64,000 nucleotides of DNA from Mycolicibacterium vulneris (lineage in GTDB: Bacteria; Actinomycetota; Actinomycetes; Mycobacteriales; Mycobacteriaceae). Every line of letters begins with the position of its first letter. The first letter of the stretch is position 1. The stretch spans positions 173,728 through 237,727 of the forward strand of contig NZ_NCXM01000004.1 in NCBI RefSeq assembly GCF_002104765.1. Direction: 5' to 3'. Shown piece by piece: positions 25,106 to 34,901 of the stretch. The position numbers and the translations under genes were made by a program. The notes below the pieces were generated by a model. The model worked only from the letters and a program-made list of their open reading frames with translations. It was not told the origin of the DNA and ran no database searches.

Positions 25106-26587
25106 ATGTCTTCCGGGGGAGGGCGGGGCTCGAAGGCAGCCGAATTCGGCAATTCCGACTTCGTCGTGGTTGCCAACCGGTTGCCGGTCGATCAGGAGCG
25201 CCTCCCCGACGGCACCACCGCGTGGAAACGCAGCCCGGGCGGGCTGGTCACGGCCCTCGAGCCGCTGCTGCGTCGACAGCGCGGGGCGTGGGTCGGCTGG
25301 CCCGGGACCGTCGACGAGGACACCGACCACGATGACGAGCCCATCGTTCAGGACGACCTGGAGCTTCGGCCGGTCAAACTGAGCGCCGCCGACGTCGCCG
25401 AGTACTACGAGGGTTTCTCGAACGCCACGCTGTGGCCGCTGTATCACGACGTCATCGTCAAACCGATCTACCACCGCGAATGGTGGGACCGCTACGTCGC
25501 CGTCAACCGCCGCTTCGCCGAAGCCACCTCCCGCGCCGCGGCAAAAGGCGCGACGGTCTGGGTGCAGGACTACCAGCTGCAGCTGGTCCCCAAGATGCTG
25601 CGCGAACTGCGGCCAGACCTGACCATCGGCTTCTTCCTGCACATTCCTTTTCCGCCGGTCGAGCTGTTCATGCAGATGCCGTGGCGGACCGAGATCGTCG
25701 AAGGCCTGCTCGGCGCCGACTTGGTGGGCTTCCATCTGGCCGGCGGCGCACAGAACTTCCTGTTTCTTGCCCGACGGCTGACCGGCGCCAACACCTCGCG
25801 CGGGGCGGTGGGAGTGCGGGCGCGGTACGGCGAGGTCGAACTCGAGTCCCGTGCGGTTCGGGTGGGCGCCTTTCCCATCTCCATCGACTCCAGCTCGCTG
25901 GACCAGGCGGCGCGGCACCGCGACATCAAGCGCCGGGCCCGAGAGATCCGGGCCGAGCTGGGCAACCCCCGCAAGGTGCTGCTCGGCGTCGACCGGCTCG
26001 ACTACACCAAGGGCATCGACGTTCGGCTGAAAGCCTTTTCGGAGCTGCTCGCGGAGGGCCGGGTCAAGCGCGACGACACGGTGCTGGTCCAGCTGGCGAC
26101 ACCCAGCCGCGAACGGGTGGACAGTTATCAGCAGCTGCGCAACGACATTGAACGCCAGGTCGGCCACATCAACGGCGAGTACGCCGAAGTCGGACATCCG
26201 GTGGTGCACTACCTGCACCGGCCGGTCCCCCGCGACGAACTCATCGCTTTCTTCGTTGCCGCCGACGTCATGCTGGTCACCCCGCTGCGCGACGGGATGA
26301 ACCTGGTCGCCAAGGAGTATGTCGCGTGCCGCAGCGATCTCGGCGGCGCGCTCGTCCTGTCCGAATTCACCGGCGCCGCCGCCGAACTCCGGCAGGCGTA
26401 TCTGGTCAACCCGCACGACCTCGAAGGCGTCAAGGACACGATCGAGGCCGCGCTGAACCAATCCGCCGAAGACGGAAGGCGCCGGATGCGCTCACTGCGC
26501 CGCCAGGTCCTCGTGCACGACGTCGACCGCTGGGCACGGTCGTTCCTCGATGCGCTCGCCGAATCTCGAACCGGTGACACCGATTAG
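25106..26587 (+). CDS. otsA: Trehalose-6-phosphate synthase OtsA
   Basis: A 493-residue GT20 glycosyltransferase joining UDP- or ADP-glucose to glucose-6-phosphate, the first step of the OtsA-OtsB trehalose route. It shows [10 protein letters not shown] and the SPGGLVTAL loop at the N-terminus, [21 protein letters not shown], the donor-site block [11 protein letters not shown], and [16 protein letters not shown]. It matches Mtb Rv3490 in length and order. Trehalose feeds mycolate transfer lipids and stress protection. The ATG abuts the Rv3489 stop. Confidence 0.94.
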   Translation: MSSGGGRGSKAAEFGNSDFVVVANRLPVDQERLPDGTTAWKRSPGGLVTALEPLLRRQRGAWVGWPGTVDEDTDHDDEPIVQDDLELRPVKLSAADVAEYYEGFSNATLWPLYHDVIVKPIYHREWWDRYVAVNRRFAEATSRAAAKGATVWVQDYQLQLVPKMLRELRPDLTIGFFLHIPFPPVELFMQMPWRTEIVEGLLGADLVGFHLAGGAQNFLFLARRLTGANTSRGAVGVRARYGEVELESRAVRVGAFPISIDSSSLDQAARHRDIKRRAREIRAELGNPRKVLLGVDRLDYTKGIDVRLKAFSELLAEGRVKRDDTVLVQLATPSRERVDSYQQLRNDIERQVGHINGEYAEVGHPVVHYLHRPVPRDELIAFFVAADVMLVTPLRDGMNLVAKEYVACRSDLGGALVLSEFTGAAAELRQAYLVNPHDLEGVKDTIEAALNQSAEDGRRRMRSLRRQVLVHDVDRWARSFLDALAESRTGDTD

Positions 26588-26671
26588 CTCGCGCGGGCAG
26601 GACCCCATGGTGTTGACGCCGGAACGCTGTGATACTCAGGTGCAGCGTCGCACGCGAGGGAGGAGTATCAG

Positions 26672-27250
26672 GTGAAGCTCCGTCACGGCATGGCCGCGGG
26701 TGCCGGCATCTGCACGGCCGTCGCGGTGGGAATCGCGCTGCAGTCCGGTGAACCGGCCAAGGCGCTCGGACCACCGGCCGATGGCACCTACAACTTCAAC
26801 GAGGCGGGCGTGTCCGGGGTGACCTGGACCATCTCGGCGCTGTGTGATCAGCCCTCGGGCACCCGGAACATGAACGACTATTCCGACCCGATCGTGTTCG
26901 CGATGAACTGCGCGCTGAACATCGTGAGCTCGACGCCCGAGCAGATCAGCGCCGCGGACAAGCAGCAGAATTTCGGCGGCCGGGCGCGGATGTCCAGCAT
27001 GCTGTGGACTTTCAAGGTCGACAAGGCCGACGGTGTGGCATGCCCGGGCGGCGGCACCGCACCCTCCACCGAAACCTTCGCGTTCAGCGACGAGACGATG
27101 AGCGGCACCCACACCACGCTGCACGGCGCCGTGTGCGGGATGCAGCCGGGGATGAAGAAGGAACCCTTCTCGCTGGCGATGATCGGTCCGCCGCCCAGCC
27201 CGATCAACCGTTACCCGTTGTACTGCAACGGTATTGCGATGTGCTACTGA
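26672..27250 (+). CDS. Rv3491 homologue, secreted protein
   Basis: A 192-residue exported protein with a signal peptide (LRHGMAAGAGICTAVAVGIA, cleavage near AKA-LG). The mature domain has six cysteines and reads DGTYNFNEAGVSGVTWTISA, then GPPPSPINRYPLYCNGIAMC. GGGAGGAG lies 6 nt before the GTG at 26672. It follows otsA by 84 bp, as in Mtb, and converges with the mce4 operon. The family is mycobacterial and of unknown function, with a disulfide-stabilised beta-rich fold expected. Confidence 0.85.
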   Translation: MKLRHGMAAGAGICTAVAVGIALQSGEPAKALGPPADGTYNFNEAGVSGVTWTISALCDQPSGTRNMNDYSDPIVFAMNCALNIVSSTPEQISAADKQQNFGGRARMSSMLWTFKVDKADGVACPGGGTAPSTETFAFSDETMSGTHTTLHGAVCGMQPGMKKEPFSLAMIGPPPSPINRYPLYCNGIAMCY

Positions 27251-27266
27251 ACGTCGACCGGCGGCG

Positions 27267-27761
27267 TCAGATCGGCGTGATGTAGGCGATCAGCCACTGC
27301 TTGCCGACCTTCTTGAAGTCGACCCGCAACCGGCTGCCGTCATACAGCGGTTGGCGTGACTTGTCCGTCACGGTCCGGTTCATGAAGACCATCACCGACG
27401 CCGATTCCCGCTTGGCCGACATCACGCCCACGCCAACGACATTGGCCTGCACGACCACTTCGCGCTTCTTGGCCTCGGGGATGATCTGGTTGTTGGCGCT
27501 CTTCTGGAACTCGGCGCGATAGTCGGGGGTCAACAACGGATACGCTGCCGACAGGCTCCGCTCGACGGTTTGGTAGTCGTACGCGAAGACCTCGGGGATC
27601 TCCTTAGCTGCCAACCCGGGCAGCACCGCACGCGCCGCCTGCTCGCCGCGGGTCTGCACCCGGTCCCAGTACATCCAGCCGGCCACCGCGGACAACGCGA
27701 CGAACGCCACGGTTACGAGGTAACCCGCGACGACCAGCAGCCAACGCCGCCATCGCATCAA
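27267..27761 (-). CDS. Mce-associated protein (Rv3492c homologue)
   Basis: A 164-residue protein, last gene of the mce4 operon. It has one N-terminal membrane helix (about 9-29) then an NTF2-like extracytoplasmic domain. Mas proteins are thought to stabilise the Mce transporter. The start ATG overlaps the stop of the preceding gene (ATGA at 27758-27761). The motif DKSRQPLYDGSRLRVDFKKV near the end is typical of the family. Confidence 0.88.
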   Translation of the reverse strand: MMRWRRWLLVVAGYLVTVAFVALSAVAGWMYWDRVQTRGEQAARAVLPGLAAKEIPEVFAYDYQTVERSLSAAYPLLTPDYRAEFQKSANNQIIPEAKKREVVVQANVVGVGVMSAKRESASVMVFMNRTVTDKSRQPLYDGSRLRVDFKKVGKQWLIAYITPI

Positions 27762-28465
27762 TTACCCCCGTCTGGATATTTCAGGTCGTAGCCGGTCATC
27801 TTCCCGGCCTCGTCTTCGTGCACGATGACGCGCAAGCGATAGGGCATGGACGGCTTGTTCACCCCGTCGATGTCGGCGACGGTGACGCGCACCGAGACGA
27901 GCACCGACGCGTTATCGCTCACGGCGTCAATGCCTTCCAGTGCGGCGCCATTGATGACGGCCTCCGACGTCGCATTGGTGGAGCGGAACAGGCCCTTGAG
28001 GTTCTCGACGTTGTTGTTGGCGCCGAGCATGCCGCGCAACGGGCCGCTGGTGCCGTTGACGAAGCGGTTCACGCTCTCGTCGATGTTGTCCTGCTTGTAG
28101 CTGAACATGTTGACCACCGTCTGCGTGGCGGTGTCGACGAAACGCTGATCGCGCGCCTGCGCCGCGGACGCGTGACGCTGCTGAACGAGCAGCGCTGCCA
28201 CACAACCGGCCAGCGCCCCGACCGCCAACAGTGCCGCGGCGAACGAAATCCACGCGACCAGGGCGCGGTGCGGCTGCCGTCGTGGCGGCGGCTTGATGGA
28301 CTTGAGGGCCTTGACGGGTTTCGCCGACGGCTTGGGTGCGGCCGGTACCTCGGTCTTGACCGTGACGTCGCGGGCCGGGTCACCCTTGGCCGGGCCCGCC
28401 GCACGCGAAGCTCGTCGACGAACCCGCGGCGTGGTCTTCGGTTCGTCTGCCACGGCAGGGTCCAT
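27758..28465 (-). CDS. Mce-associated protein (Rv3493c homologue)
   Basis: A 235-residue protein with a long basic, Ala/Pro/Lys-rich cytosolic N-terminus (about 1-65), one membrane helix (about 68-92), and an extracytoplasmic Mas domain (from RFVDTATQTVVNMFSY). The ATG at 28465 overlaps the mce4F stop by one base. Transcribed with mce4A-F, it probably interacts with the importer. The charged N-terminus is larger than in its neighbour and could contact cytosolic or membrane partners. Confidence 0.88.
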   Translation of the reverse strand: MDPAVADEPKTTPRVRRRASRAAGPAKGDPARDVTVKTEVPAAPKPSAKPVKALKSIKPPPRRQPHRALVAWISFAAALLAVGALAGCVAALLVQQRHASAAQARDQRFVDTATQTVVNMFSYKQDNIDESVNRFVNGTSGPLRGMLGANNNVENLKGLFRSTNATSEAVINGAALEGIDAVSDNASVLVSVRVTVADIDGVNKPSMPYRLRVIVHEDEAGKMTGYDLKYPDGGN

Positions 28466-30192
28466 TACATCGGCCTTGGATCAAGCATGAGGTCCACCCA
28501 GTTCTCGGCGCCGGAGGTACCGGTGGCGCCGGCCGCGAAGATACCAGTGCCACCCGCCGGATCGACAAACGCGCCGGTCTTCTCGTCGTAAGTCGCATAT
28601 GCCGGCGGCCCGCTGGCCTGCGGCTGCCCTCCGGGCGGCGGACCCCACGGCTTCTCCGGCCCCGGGCCCGCCGGTGGCGGGTTGATGCCCTCCGGCGGTG
28701 CCGGCGGGGGCAGCCACTTCGGATACGGGAGCTGAGGCGGCACCGGGGGTACCCCGGGAGGCTGCCACGAGGTGAACGGCGGTGGCGGCCCGTTGTCGTT
28801 GGGCGGCGGGGGGGCGAAGGCCGGCTGCTTGTTCGGCAGTGGCCCCGGCCCCGGCACCACGCCCGGGGGCGGCGGCCCGACGATGGGTGTACCCGGATCC
28901 GGCTCAGCGCCCGGCGGGATGTACGGGAAGTGGTTGGGCGGCAACACGTTCAAGCCGTTGGTCACCGGGGTGTCATACGGCACCGGCGGGCCGCGCCACG
29001 GGTTGCGGCCGACCGGCACGTAACCCTTCGGATCGCGACACAGCTGGATCGTCGGGGCGCGCTTGCCGGGGAACTCCTGGCACGGGTAGTTGCGCGCGCC
29101 GCGCACGGTGCTCGGATCGTTCTGCGCGGTCTTGCAGTACATGTCCTTCGGCAGCTCGCGCACCGTCTCGTCGGCCGGGGTGCGCATCAACGGCGGCGGC
29201 AGGAAGCCGACGGCGCACGGCGGCGGGTCGTTGAGGTCGAGCTTGAAGTCCAGCTTGGCGCCCTCATCCTGCGGCGCGCCGCCCGCGGCGGTGGTGATGC
29301 CAGCGAACAGCGCCGGCAGGACGACCAGCAGCTGCTCGATCGACTTGTGGTAAATCACGCCGACCCGGCCGAGGTTGGCCAGGCTGGCGGCCAGGGCCGG
29401 GAACGAGGGGCGGATGCCGGAGAACGCGGTGCTGGCCTCGTCGGTGGCGCCCGGGGCCGTCGCCAGCGTGTCCCGAAGCTGCGGGTCCGCCTGACGCACC
29501 TCGGAGGTGAACCGCGCCAGCCCGTCGGACAGCGACTTGATGTCGCCGCCGGCGCGGATCTGGGCCTGCAGGAACGGGCCTGCCTGATCGATCAATTGCG
29601 AGACTTGCGGATAGTTGGTGTTGGCCTCGTCCACCAGCAGCCGGGCGGACTCGTAGAGCCGGGCCATCTCCGGGCCGGAACCGTTTGCCGCGATGAAGGT
29701 CTCGTGCAGCAGCTCGCGCAGCCGGGTGTCGCCGAGGCTGTTGACCAAGGTTTCCGAGCGCTTCAACAGGTCGGCGACGTCCTGGCCGATCCGGGTGTTC
29801 TGCCGCTGGATGCGGGATCCGTTGGTCAACTTCGTCGATGCCGGCGAGCTCGGGGGCACCAGGTCGATGTACTGCTCGCCGACCGCCGACACGCTCTTGA
29901 CGGTGGCGGTGACGTTCGACGGGATGGCGGTGCCGCTGTTCAGCCGCATGTCGGCGATGACGCCGTTGGGGCTCAGGCCCACCGACTCCACCCGGCCGAC
30001 GGCGACGCCGCGGTAGGTGACGTTGGCGTTCTTGTACAGGCCGCCGCCGGCGACGAAATCGGCGCTCACGCCGTAGGTTCCGATACCGAACGTCGCGGGC
30101 AGCCGCAGATAGAAGATCCCCATCACTGTCAGGGTGATGGCCGTGATCACGGCGAAGATCGCGAGCTGGATCTTGGTCAGTCTGTCGTGCAT
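28465..30192 (-). CDS. mce4F: Mce4F, cholesterol importer subunit
   Basis: A 575-residue MCE protein: an N-terminal anchor helix (about 8-30), the MCE domain (about 35-120, with YKNANVTYRGVAVGRVESVG), a helical part, and from about residue 395 a very Pro/Gly-rich tail. The last of six Mce subunits forming the periplasmic conduit, it works with YrbE permeases and the distant MceG ATPase. The gene begins 12 bp after lprN. The proline-rich tail is probably extended, at the cell-wall side. Confidence 0.93.
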   Translation of the reverse strand: MHDRLTKIQLAIFAVITAITLTVMGIFYLRLPATFGIGTYGVSADFVAGGGLYKNANVTYRGVAVGRVESVGLSPNGVIADMRLNSGTAIPSNVTATVKSVSAVGEQYIDLVPPSSPASTKLTNGSRIQRQNTRIGQDVADLLKRSETLVNSLGDTRLRELLHETFIAANGSGPEMARLYESARLLVDEANTNYPQVSQLIDQAGPFLQAQIRAGGDIKSLSDGLARFTSEVRQADPQLRDTLATAPGATDEASTAFSGIRPSFPALAASLANLGRVGVIYHKSIEQLLVVLPALFAGITTAAGGAPQDEGAKLDFKLDLNDPPPCAVGFLPPPLMRTPADETVRELPKDMYCKTAQNDPSTVRGARNYPCQEFPGKRAPTIQLCRDPKGYVPVGRNPWRGPPVPYDTPVTNGLNVLPPNHFPYIPPGAEPDPGTPIVGPPPPGVVPGPGPLPNKQPAFAPPPPNDNGPPPPFTSWQPPGVPPVPPQLPYPKWLPPPAPPEGINPPPAGPGPEKPWGPPPGGQPQASGPPAYATYDEKTGAFVDPAGGTGIFAAGATGTSGAENWVDLMLDPRPM

Positions 30193-30204
30193 CTGCGCCC
30201 GCCC

Positions 30205-31359
30205 CTACCGTCCTGAAGCCGTGCCGGGCGGGATCTTGAACGGATCGGCCGCCTGTCCGGACAGGTTGGCCATCTCGCCGGTCAAGAAGTCGGGCGGGTT
30301 GAGGATCTCATTCATGTGGGCCATGTTCGGGTCGAAATACGCGGTGGTGAAGAATGTTTCACCAAGGCGGCGCAGGGTGAGGTCGAAGGTGGTGAACACG
30401 TTGAGGTAGTCGCCACGCACGGCCTGCTTGATACCGAAGTTGGGGAACGGGAACGTCAGCAACAACTGCAGCGAAGTGATGAAGTTCCTCCGGTTGTCGT
30501 TCAGCGCCTTGACGACCGAATACAGGTCCTTCATGTCGGCGGCGAAGTCCACCTTGGTTTTGGCCAGGATGTTCGAGGTGACGTTCGCCAGTTTGTGCAG
30601 CGCGGCGAAGGCCTCGACGATGTGGCCGCGGTTCTTGTTGAGCACGCGAATTGCCTCGGGCAGCGTGTCCAGCGCCCGGCCCAGATTGTCCTTGTCGTGC
30701 GCCAGGGTCGCCGAGAATCGGTTCAGTCCGTCGACGGCATCGATGATGTCGTTGACCTGACGGTTCAGTCCCGAGGTCAGCTCCGCGAGCCTGGGGATCA
30801 GGTCGACGAACTGGTCCTGGCGGCCGGCGACTGCCCGGTAGGTCTCGTCGGTGATCTCTTCCAGGGCACCGACATTGCCCTTGTTCACCACCACGCCGAG
30901 CGCCGAGAGCACCTCTTCGGTAGTGGGATAGCGGCCGGTGTTGGCCTCGGCGATCTTCGACCCGTCCTTCAGCTTGCCGACGGCCGGCTTGTCCTTCGGC
31001 CGGGCCAGGTCGATGTGCATCGAACCGAGTAGCGAGGTCTGGGCGACCGTCGCGGTCGAGTTGGCGGGCAGCACCACGTTCTTGTCGAGCGCCAATTTCA
31101 CTGCCGCATAGAACGATCCGTCGACCCGCTGTTCGGCCGAGATTCCGGCGACACTGCCGACGGTGACGTCGTCGACCATGACCGGAGAGTTCTGCGGCAA
31201 CGTCGCCACGTCGGGCAGCTCGACGGTGATCGAGTAGGCGCCGCTGCCGTGACCGGCGGTGCCGGGCATCGCCAGCGAGTTCAGCCCGCTGAACTGACAG
31301 CCGGCCAGCAGCATGCTGCCGGTCGCCAATCCACCGGCGCGCAACCACATTCGGTTCAT
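30205..31359 (-). CDS. lprN: Mce4E lipoprotein LprN
   Basis: A 384-residue MCE protein and the lipoprotein of the set: signal (WLRAGGLATGSMLLAGC) with lipobox LAGC and lipid Cys21. MCE domain about 42-125 (ITVELPDVATLPQNSPVMVD), then a helical region. It anchors one Mce subunit to the membrane through lipid instead of a helix. Its ATG overlaps the mce4D stop (ATGA, 31356-31359). It corresponds to Mtb Rv3495c. Confidence 0.93.
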   Translation of the reverse strand: MNRMWLRAGGLATGSMLLAGCQFSGLNSLAMPGTAGHGSGAYSITVELPDVATLPQNSPVMVDDVTVGSVAGISAEQRVDGSFYAAVKLALDKNVVLPANSTATVAQTSLLGSMHIDLARPKDKPAVGKLKDGSKIAEANTGRYPTTEEVLSALGVVVNKGNVGALEEITDETYRAVAGRQDQFVDLIPRLAELTSGLNRQVNDIIDAVDGLNRFSATLAHDKDNLGRALDTLPEAIRVLNKNRGHIVEAFAALHKLANVTSNILAKTKVDFAADMKDLYSVVKALNDNRRNFITSLQLLLTFPFPNFGIKQAVRGDYLNVFTTFDLTLRRLGETFFTTAYFDPNMAHMNEILNPPDFLTGEMANLSGQAADPFKIPPGTASGR

Positions 31360-32798
31360 CCGCCACCGCCCAAGTCGGCCGCCGGCCCACTGGGTGCCTG
31401 GCCCGGAGCCGGACCCGGCAACGGACCGAACGCGCTTCCGGGAGCGGGGCCAGGCGCGGGAGCGGCACCCGCCGGTGCCGGTTGGCCCGGCCCGGGGGCG
31501 GCCTGCGGGGCCGTCGGGACCAGCAGGGCCTGCAGATCCGCCGGGTTCTGGGCGGCGGGCGGCGTCTGGGCACCCTTGGCCGGGACCCAGGTCAGCTGCG
31601 GCACCGGGGTCGCCGACTTGGCCTGCGTCTCCGGGGTGTCGTAGATGATCTGGCCCTTGTACGCCGTAATTGTGTTGAGCGGGTGGAACATCAGCGGCGG
31701 GTAGTTCACGGTGAGCCGGCGCAGCACCGGTCCCAATCGCTCCCGGCAGAGTTCGGCGCGCTTGAAGTAGTCGGGTGCCCTTGGGCCGCTGGCGGTTTCG
31801 AAGGATCCACCGCAGATGAACTGCACGGGGTTGGCGAATTCCGGTATTGACAGCAGACCGTTGAGTGTGCCCTGGGCGGGGTCGTAGATGTTGTAGAAAT
31901 TGGCGATACCCGGGCCCGCGACGTGCAGCACCTGCTCGATGTTGTCGCTCTGGTCGCTGAGCGTCTTCGCGAAGTCGTTGAGGTTGTTGACCGTATCGAC
32001 GATCGTCGAGTTGTTCTCGTGCAGGAAACCGCGGATGTCCGACAACGCCTTGTTGAGGGTGCCGAGCGTGGTGTCGAGGTGGCGCGAGCTGTCGGCGAGC
32101 ACCTGCGACACCGAGGCGACGTTGCCGGCGAACTGGACGATCTGCTCGTTGCTGGACGACAGCGCGTTGACCAGCACCTGCAGGTTCTTCACCGTGTCGA
32201 AGATGTCGCCGCGCGAATCCCCAAGCCGCCCAGCGGCTTGCGAGAGCTCACGCAACGCGTTGTGGAAGGACTGGCCCTTGCCGTCGAACGTGTCGGCGGC
32301 CTGGTTGATCGCCGCACCCAGGGGGCCCTGCATCGATCCGGCCGTGGGTCCGAGTTGCACGGCCAGCTGGGTCAGCGACTCCTTGACTTCGTCCCATTCC
32401 ACCGGGACCGCGGTGCGGCCCGGGCCGATGCTGGCGCCGTCGGCCATCTCCGGACCGCTGGTGTACGCCGGTGTCAGCTGAATGAACCGGGCCGCCACCA
32501 GGTTTGGCGACATGATGATCGCCTTGGCGTCCTTCGGGATCTTCACGTCCTTGCTCACCGACATGGTGATCTTGACGTCGGAAGGCCGCGGGTCGATCGT
32601 GTCGATGGTGCCGACCGGGACACCCAGGATGCGCACCTGGTCACCGGGGTACAGGCCGACCGCTGAGGCGAAGTAGCCGACGATCTTGCGGTTGTTCGCT
32701 TGCGACGAAAGCACATACACGCCACCCACCAGCACCGCGACGAGCGCGATGATGGTGGCGTAGCGCAGCCCCCTGCTGCCGAGGATTCGCTGCGTCAT
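31356..32798 (-). CDS. mce4D: Mce4D, cholesterol importer subunit
   Basis: A 480-residue MCE protein with an N-terminal helix (about 11-31, YATIIALVAVLVGGVYVL), MCE domain (about 36-118, LYPGDQVRILGVPVGTIDTI), a long helical region, and a Pro/Ala/Gly-rich C-terminus from about 395. It lies in the compact operon, overlapping mce4C by ATGA at 32795-32798. It corresponds to Mtb Rv3496c. Confidence 0.93.
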   Translation of the reverse strand: MTQRILGSRGLRYATIIALVAVLVGGVYVLSSQANNRKIVGYFASAVGLYPGDQVRILGVPVGTIDTIDPRPSDVKITMSVSKDVKIPKDAKAIIMSPNLVAARFIQLTPAYTSGPEMADGASIGPGRTAVPVEWDEVKESLTQLAVQLGPTAGSMQGPLGAAINQAADTFDGKGQSFHNALRELSQAAGRLGDSRGDIFDTVKNLQVLVNALSSSNEQIVQFAGNVASVSQVLADSSRHLDTTLGTLNKALSDIRGFLHENNSTIVDTVNNLNDFAKTLSDQSDNIEQVLHVAGPGIANFYNIYDPAQGTLNGLLSIPEFANPVQFICGGSFETASGPRAPDYFKRAELCRERLGPVLRRLTVNYPPLMFHPLNTITAYKGQIIYDTPETQAKSATPVPQLTWVPAKGAQTPPAAQNPADLQALLVPTAPQAAPGPGQPAPAGAAPAPGPAPGSAFGPLPGPAPGQAPSGPAADLGGGG

Positions 32799-33859
32799 GG
32801 CGACTTCGGCCTGATCACCCAGCGTTCCTGAATCAGGCCACGCAGGTAGTCGGCGAGGCTGGCAGGCATCTTGCCGGGCTGATAGAAGAAGTCGAACATG
32901 GTGGCAATCAGCGGCGCCGGGATCACGCCGTAGACGTTGACGTTGAATCCGGGACCCGAACCGACGACCTCACCCAGCTCGGTGGCGTAGGTGGGCAGCC
33001 GCTTGAGGGCTTCGGTGATGTAGTCGCGGCGCTCGTTGAGGTTGGACAGCACGTCGTTGAGCTTGTTCAGCGCAGGACCGAATTCCTTGCGGTTATCGGC
33101 GACGAAGCCGGAGATCTGCGTGGAAAGGTCCTGGATCCCCGAGATCAGCTGACTCAGGGCGCTGCGCCGTTCGTCGAGGGCGGCGAACAACTCGTTACCG
33201 TCATCGACCAGTCTGTTGACCTGGTCGGCGCGCTGCGACAACACGCCGGTGACCGACTTCGCGTGTGCCAGCAGGCTTTGCAGCGCCTCATCACGGCGGT
33301 CCAGCGTGCGTGACAGCGACGTCACGCCGTCCAGCGCACCGCGCAACTGCGGGTTGGCGTCGTGCAGGGTGTCGGTCAGGACGTTCAGCGCCTTCTCGAA
33401 CTGCGGCTTGTCCAGGTTGTTGGCGTTCTGGCCCAGATCCTCGAGCGCGCCGGCGAGCGTGTAGGGCGTGGTCGTGCGGCTGAGCGGGATGGTGGTCGCC
33501 TTGCCGCCGCCGGCCGGGGTCACCGAGATGGAGCGCTCACCGAGAATGGTGTCGGTGCGGATCGCGGCCAGCGACTGGTCGCCGACCGCGACGTGGCGGT
33601 CGACGCTGAAGCTGATCTTGGCGCTGTCGCCGGCCAGACCCACCGAGGTCACCTTGCCGACCTTGAAACCCGAAACATAAACGGCGTTGCCGGGATTGAT
33701 GCCGCCGGCGTCGGTGAAGTAGGCGTCGTAGATCTTGCCCTGGGGCCAGAACGGTAACCCGGAGTAGCCGAACGCAATGAGCACGACACACAGAACCAGC
33801 ACCACGCCGAAGATGCCCGTGCGCAGTGGATCGCGCTCGCGCCTTGAGTTACTTGACAA
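32795..33859 (-). CDS. mce4C: Mce4C, cholesterol importer subunit
   Basis: A 354-residue MCE protein. No ATG or GTG lies at the expected N-terminus. I place the start at TTG 33859, giving (M)SSNSRRERDPLRTGIFG, nearly the length of Mtb Mce4C (357). This overlaps the mce4B end by 11 bp. A frame reaching 33931 would overlap mce4B by more than 80 bp and has no homology there. Anchor helix about 15-35, MCE domain to about 120 (GINPGNAVYVSGFKVGKVTS), conserved end QERWVIRPKSP. Confidence 0.88.
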   Translation of the reverse strand: MSSNSRRERDPLRTGIFGVVLVLCVVLIAFGYSGLPFWPQGKIYDAYFTDAGGINPGNAVYVSGFKVGKVTSVGLAGDSAKISFSVDRHVAVGDQSLAAIRTDTILGERSISVTPAGGGKATTIPLSRTTTPYTLAGALEDLGQNANNLDKPQFEKALNVLTDTLHDANPQLRGALDGVTSLSRTLDRRDEALQSLLAHAKSVTGVLSQRADQVNRLVDDGNELFAALDERRSALSQLISGIQDLSTQISGFVADNRKEFGPALNKLNDVLSNLNERRDYITEALKRLPTYATELGEVVGSGPGFNVNVYGVIPAPLIATMFDFFYQPGKMPASLADYLRGLIQERWVIRPKSP

Positions 33860-34901
33860 AAGCGCACCTGCCCTTGCTGGGATCCACCTGGCCACCGAGC
33901 GGCAGCAGGATGTCGCTACCGGCCGGGCCATTGATCTTGATCGTCACGGAGCAGAAGTAAATGTTGAAGAACGACCCGTAGGCGCCGAGGGCGGATAACC
34001 GCAGATAGTCCTCGCCCAGCTGTTCGACGTCGTTGTTCACCTCGGCCTTGCGGTTGTCCAGTTCGGTGGCCAGCGGGCGGGTGTTCTCCAGGATGCCCTG
34101 CAGCGGTCGGCGCGAATTCTTCAGCAGCTGAGTCAGATCCGTCGTCGTCGACGCCAGAGGTGGAATGGCACCGGCGATGTCGTCCTTGTGCTGGGCCAGC
34201 CCGGTGATCAGTTGTTGCAGCTGATCGACGCTGGTCGAGAATTGTGCGCTGCGTTGGTCCACGGTCGTCAGCACCGTATTGAGGTTGTTGATCACGTCGC
34301 CGATGAGCTGGTCCCGCTGGCCCAGGGCCGAGGAGAACGCGCTGGTGTCGGCCAGCACGTTGGACAACGCGCCGCCCTGACCCTGCAGTAATTGGATGAC
34401 CGCGCTGCTGATGGTGTTGACCTTGTCGGCGTCAAGCCCTTTGAGCACCGGCCGCAGTCCGCCCAGCAGCGCGTCGAGATCCAGTGCGGGCTGGGTGTGT
34501 TGGCTGTTGATCGTCGCGCCGGCCGGCAGCTTGCGCAGCTCCCCGGGGCCCGACGTGATCTCCAGGAACCGGTCGCCGACCAGGTTTTCGTAGCGGATCG
34601 CCGCGCGCGTGGACGAATAGAGCGTGTAGCGCTTGTCGACCCTGAACTTCACGTCGATGGTGTTGTCGGGGTTGAGCTTGATGCCCGACACCGCGCCGAC
34701 CGGCACACCGGCGATGCGCACCTTCTGGCCGGACTTCAGCCGTGACACGTCGGTAAACGTTGCGTGGTAAGTGCTTTCGGGGCCGAAGCGGAAGTCGCCG
34801 AAGATTACCACCAGCCCCGCAGACACCAGCAGCATGGCCACCACGAAGATGCTGACCTTGGTCATCATCTCGCGGTGCGACGGCATCCCCGAGTCGGCCA
34901 T
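33849..34901 (-). CDS. mce4B: Mce4B, cholesterol importer subunit
   Basis: A 350-residue MCE protein: anchor helix about 13-33 (VSIFVVAMLLVSAGLVVIFG), MCE domain about 40-120 (LKSGQKVRIAGVPVGAVSGI), helical body. The final residues GRCAFVK precede the stop. Its ATG overlaps the mce4A stop by one base (TGATG). It corresponds to Mtb Rv3498c. Confidence 0.93.
   Translation of the reverse strand: MADSGMPSHREMMTKVSIFVVAMLLVSAGLVVIFGDFRFGPESTYHATFTDVSRLKSGQKVRIAGVPVGAVSGIKLNPDNTIDVKFRVDKRYTLYSSTRAAIRYENLVGDRFLEITSGPGELRKLPAGATINSQHTQPALDLDALLGGLRPVLKGLDADKVNTISSAVIQLLQGQGGALSNVLADTSAFSSALGQRDQLIGDVINNLNTVLTTVDQRSAQFSTSVDQLQQLITGLAQHKDDIAGAIPPLASTTTDLTQLLKNSRRPLQGILENTRPLATELDNRKAEVNNDVEQLGEDYLRLSALGAYGSFFNIYFCSVTIKINGPAGSDILLPLGGQVDPSKGRCAFVK

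Noticed and set aside
32795..33931. mce4C beginning at 33931
   Set aside because: It would overlap mce4B by more than 80 bp and add a Cys/Arg-rich stretch absent from Mtb Mce4C. A TTG start at 33859 fits length and homology better.
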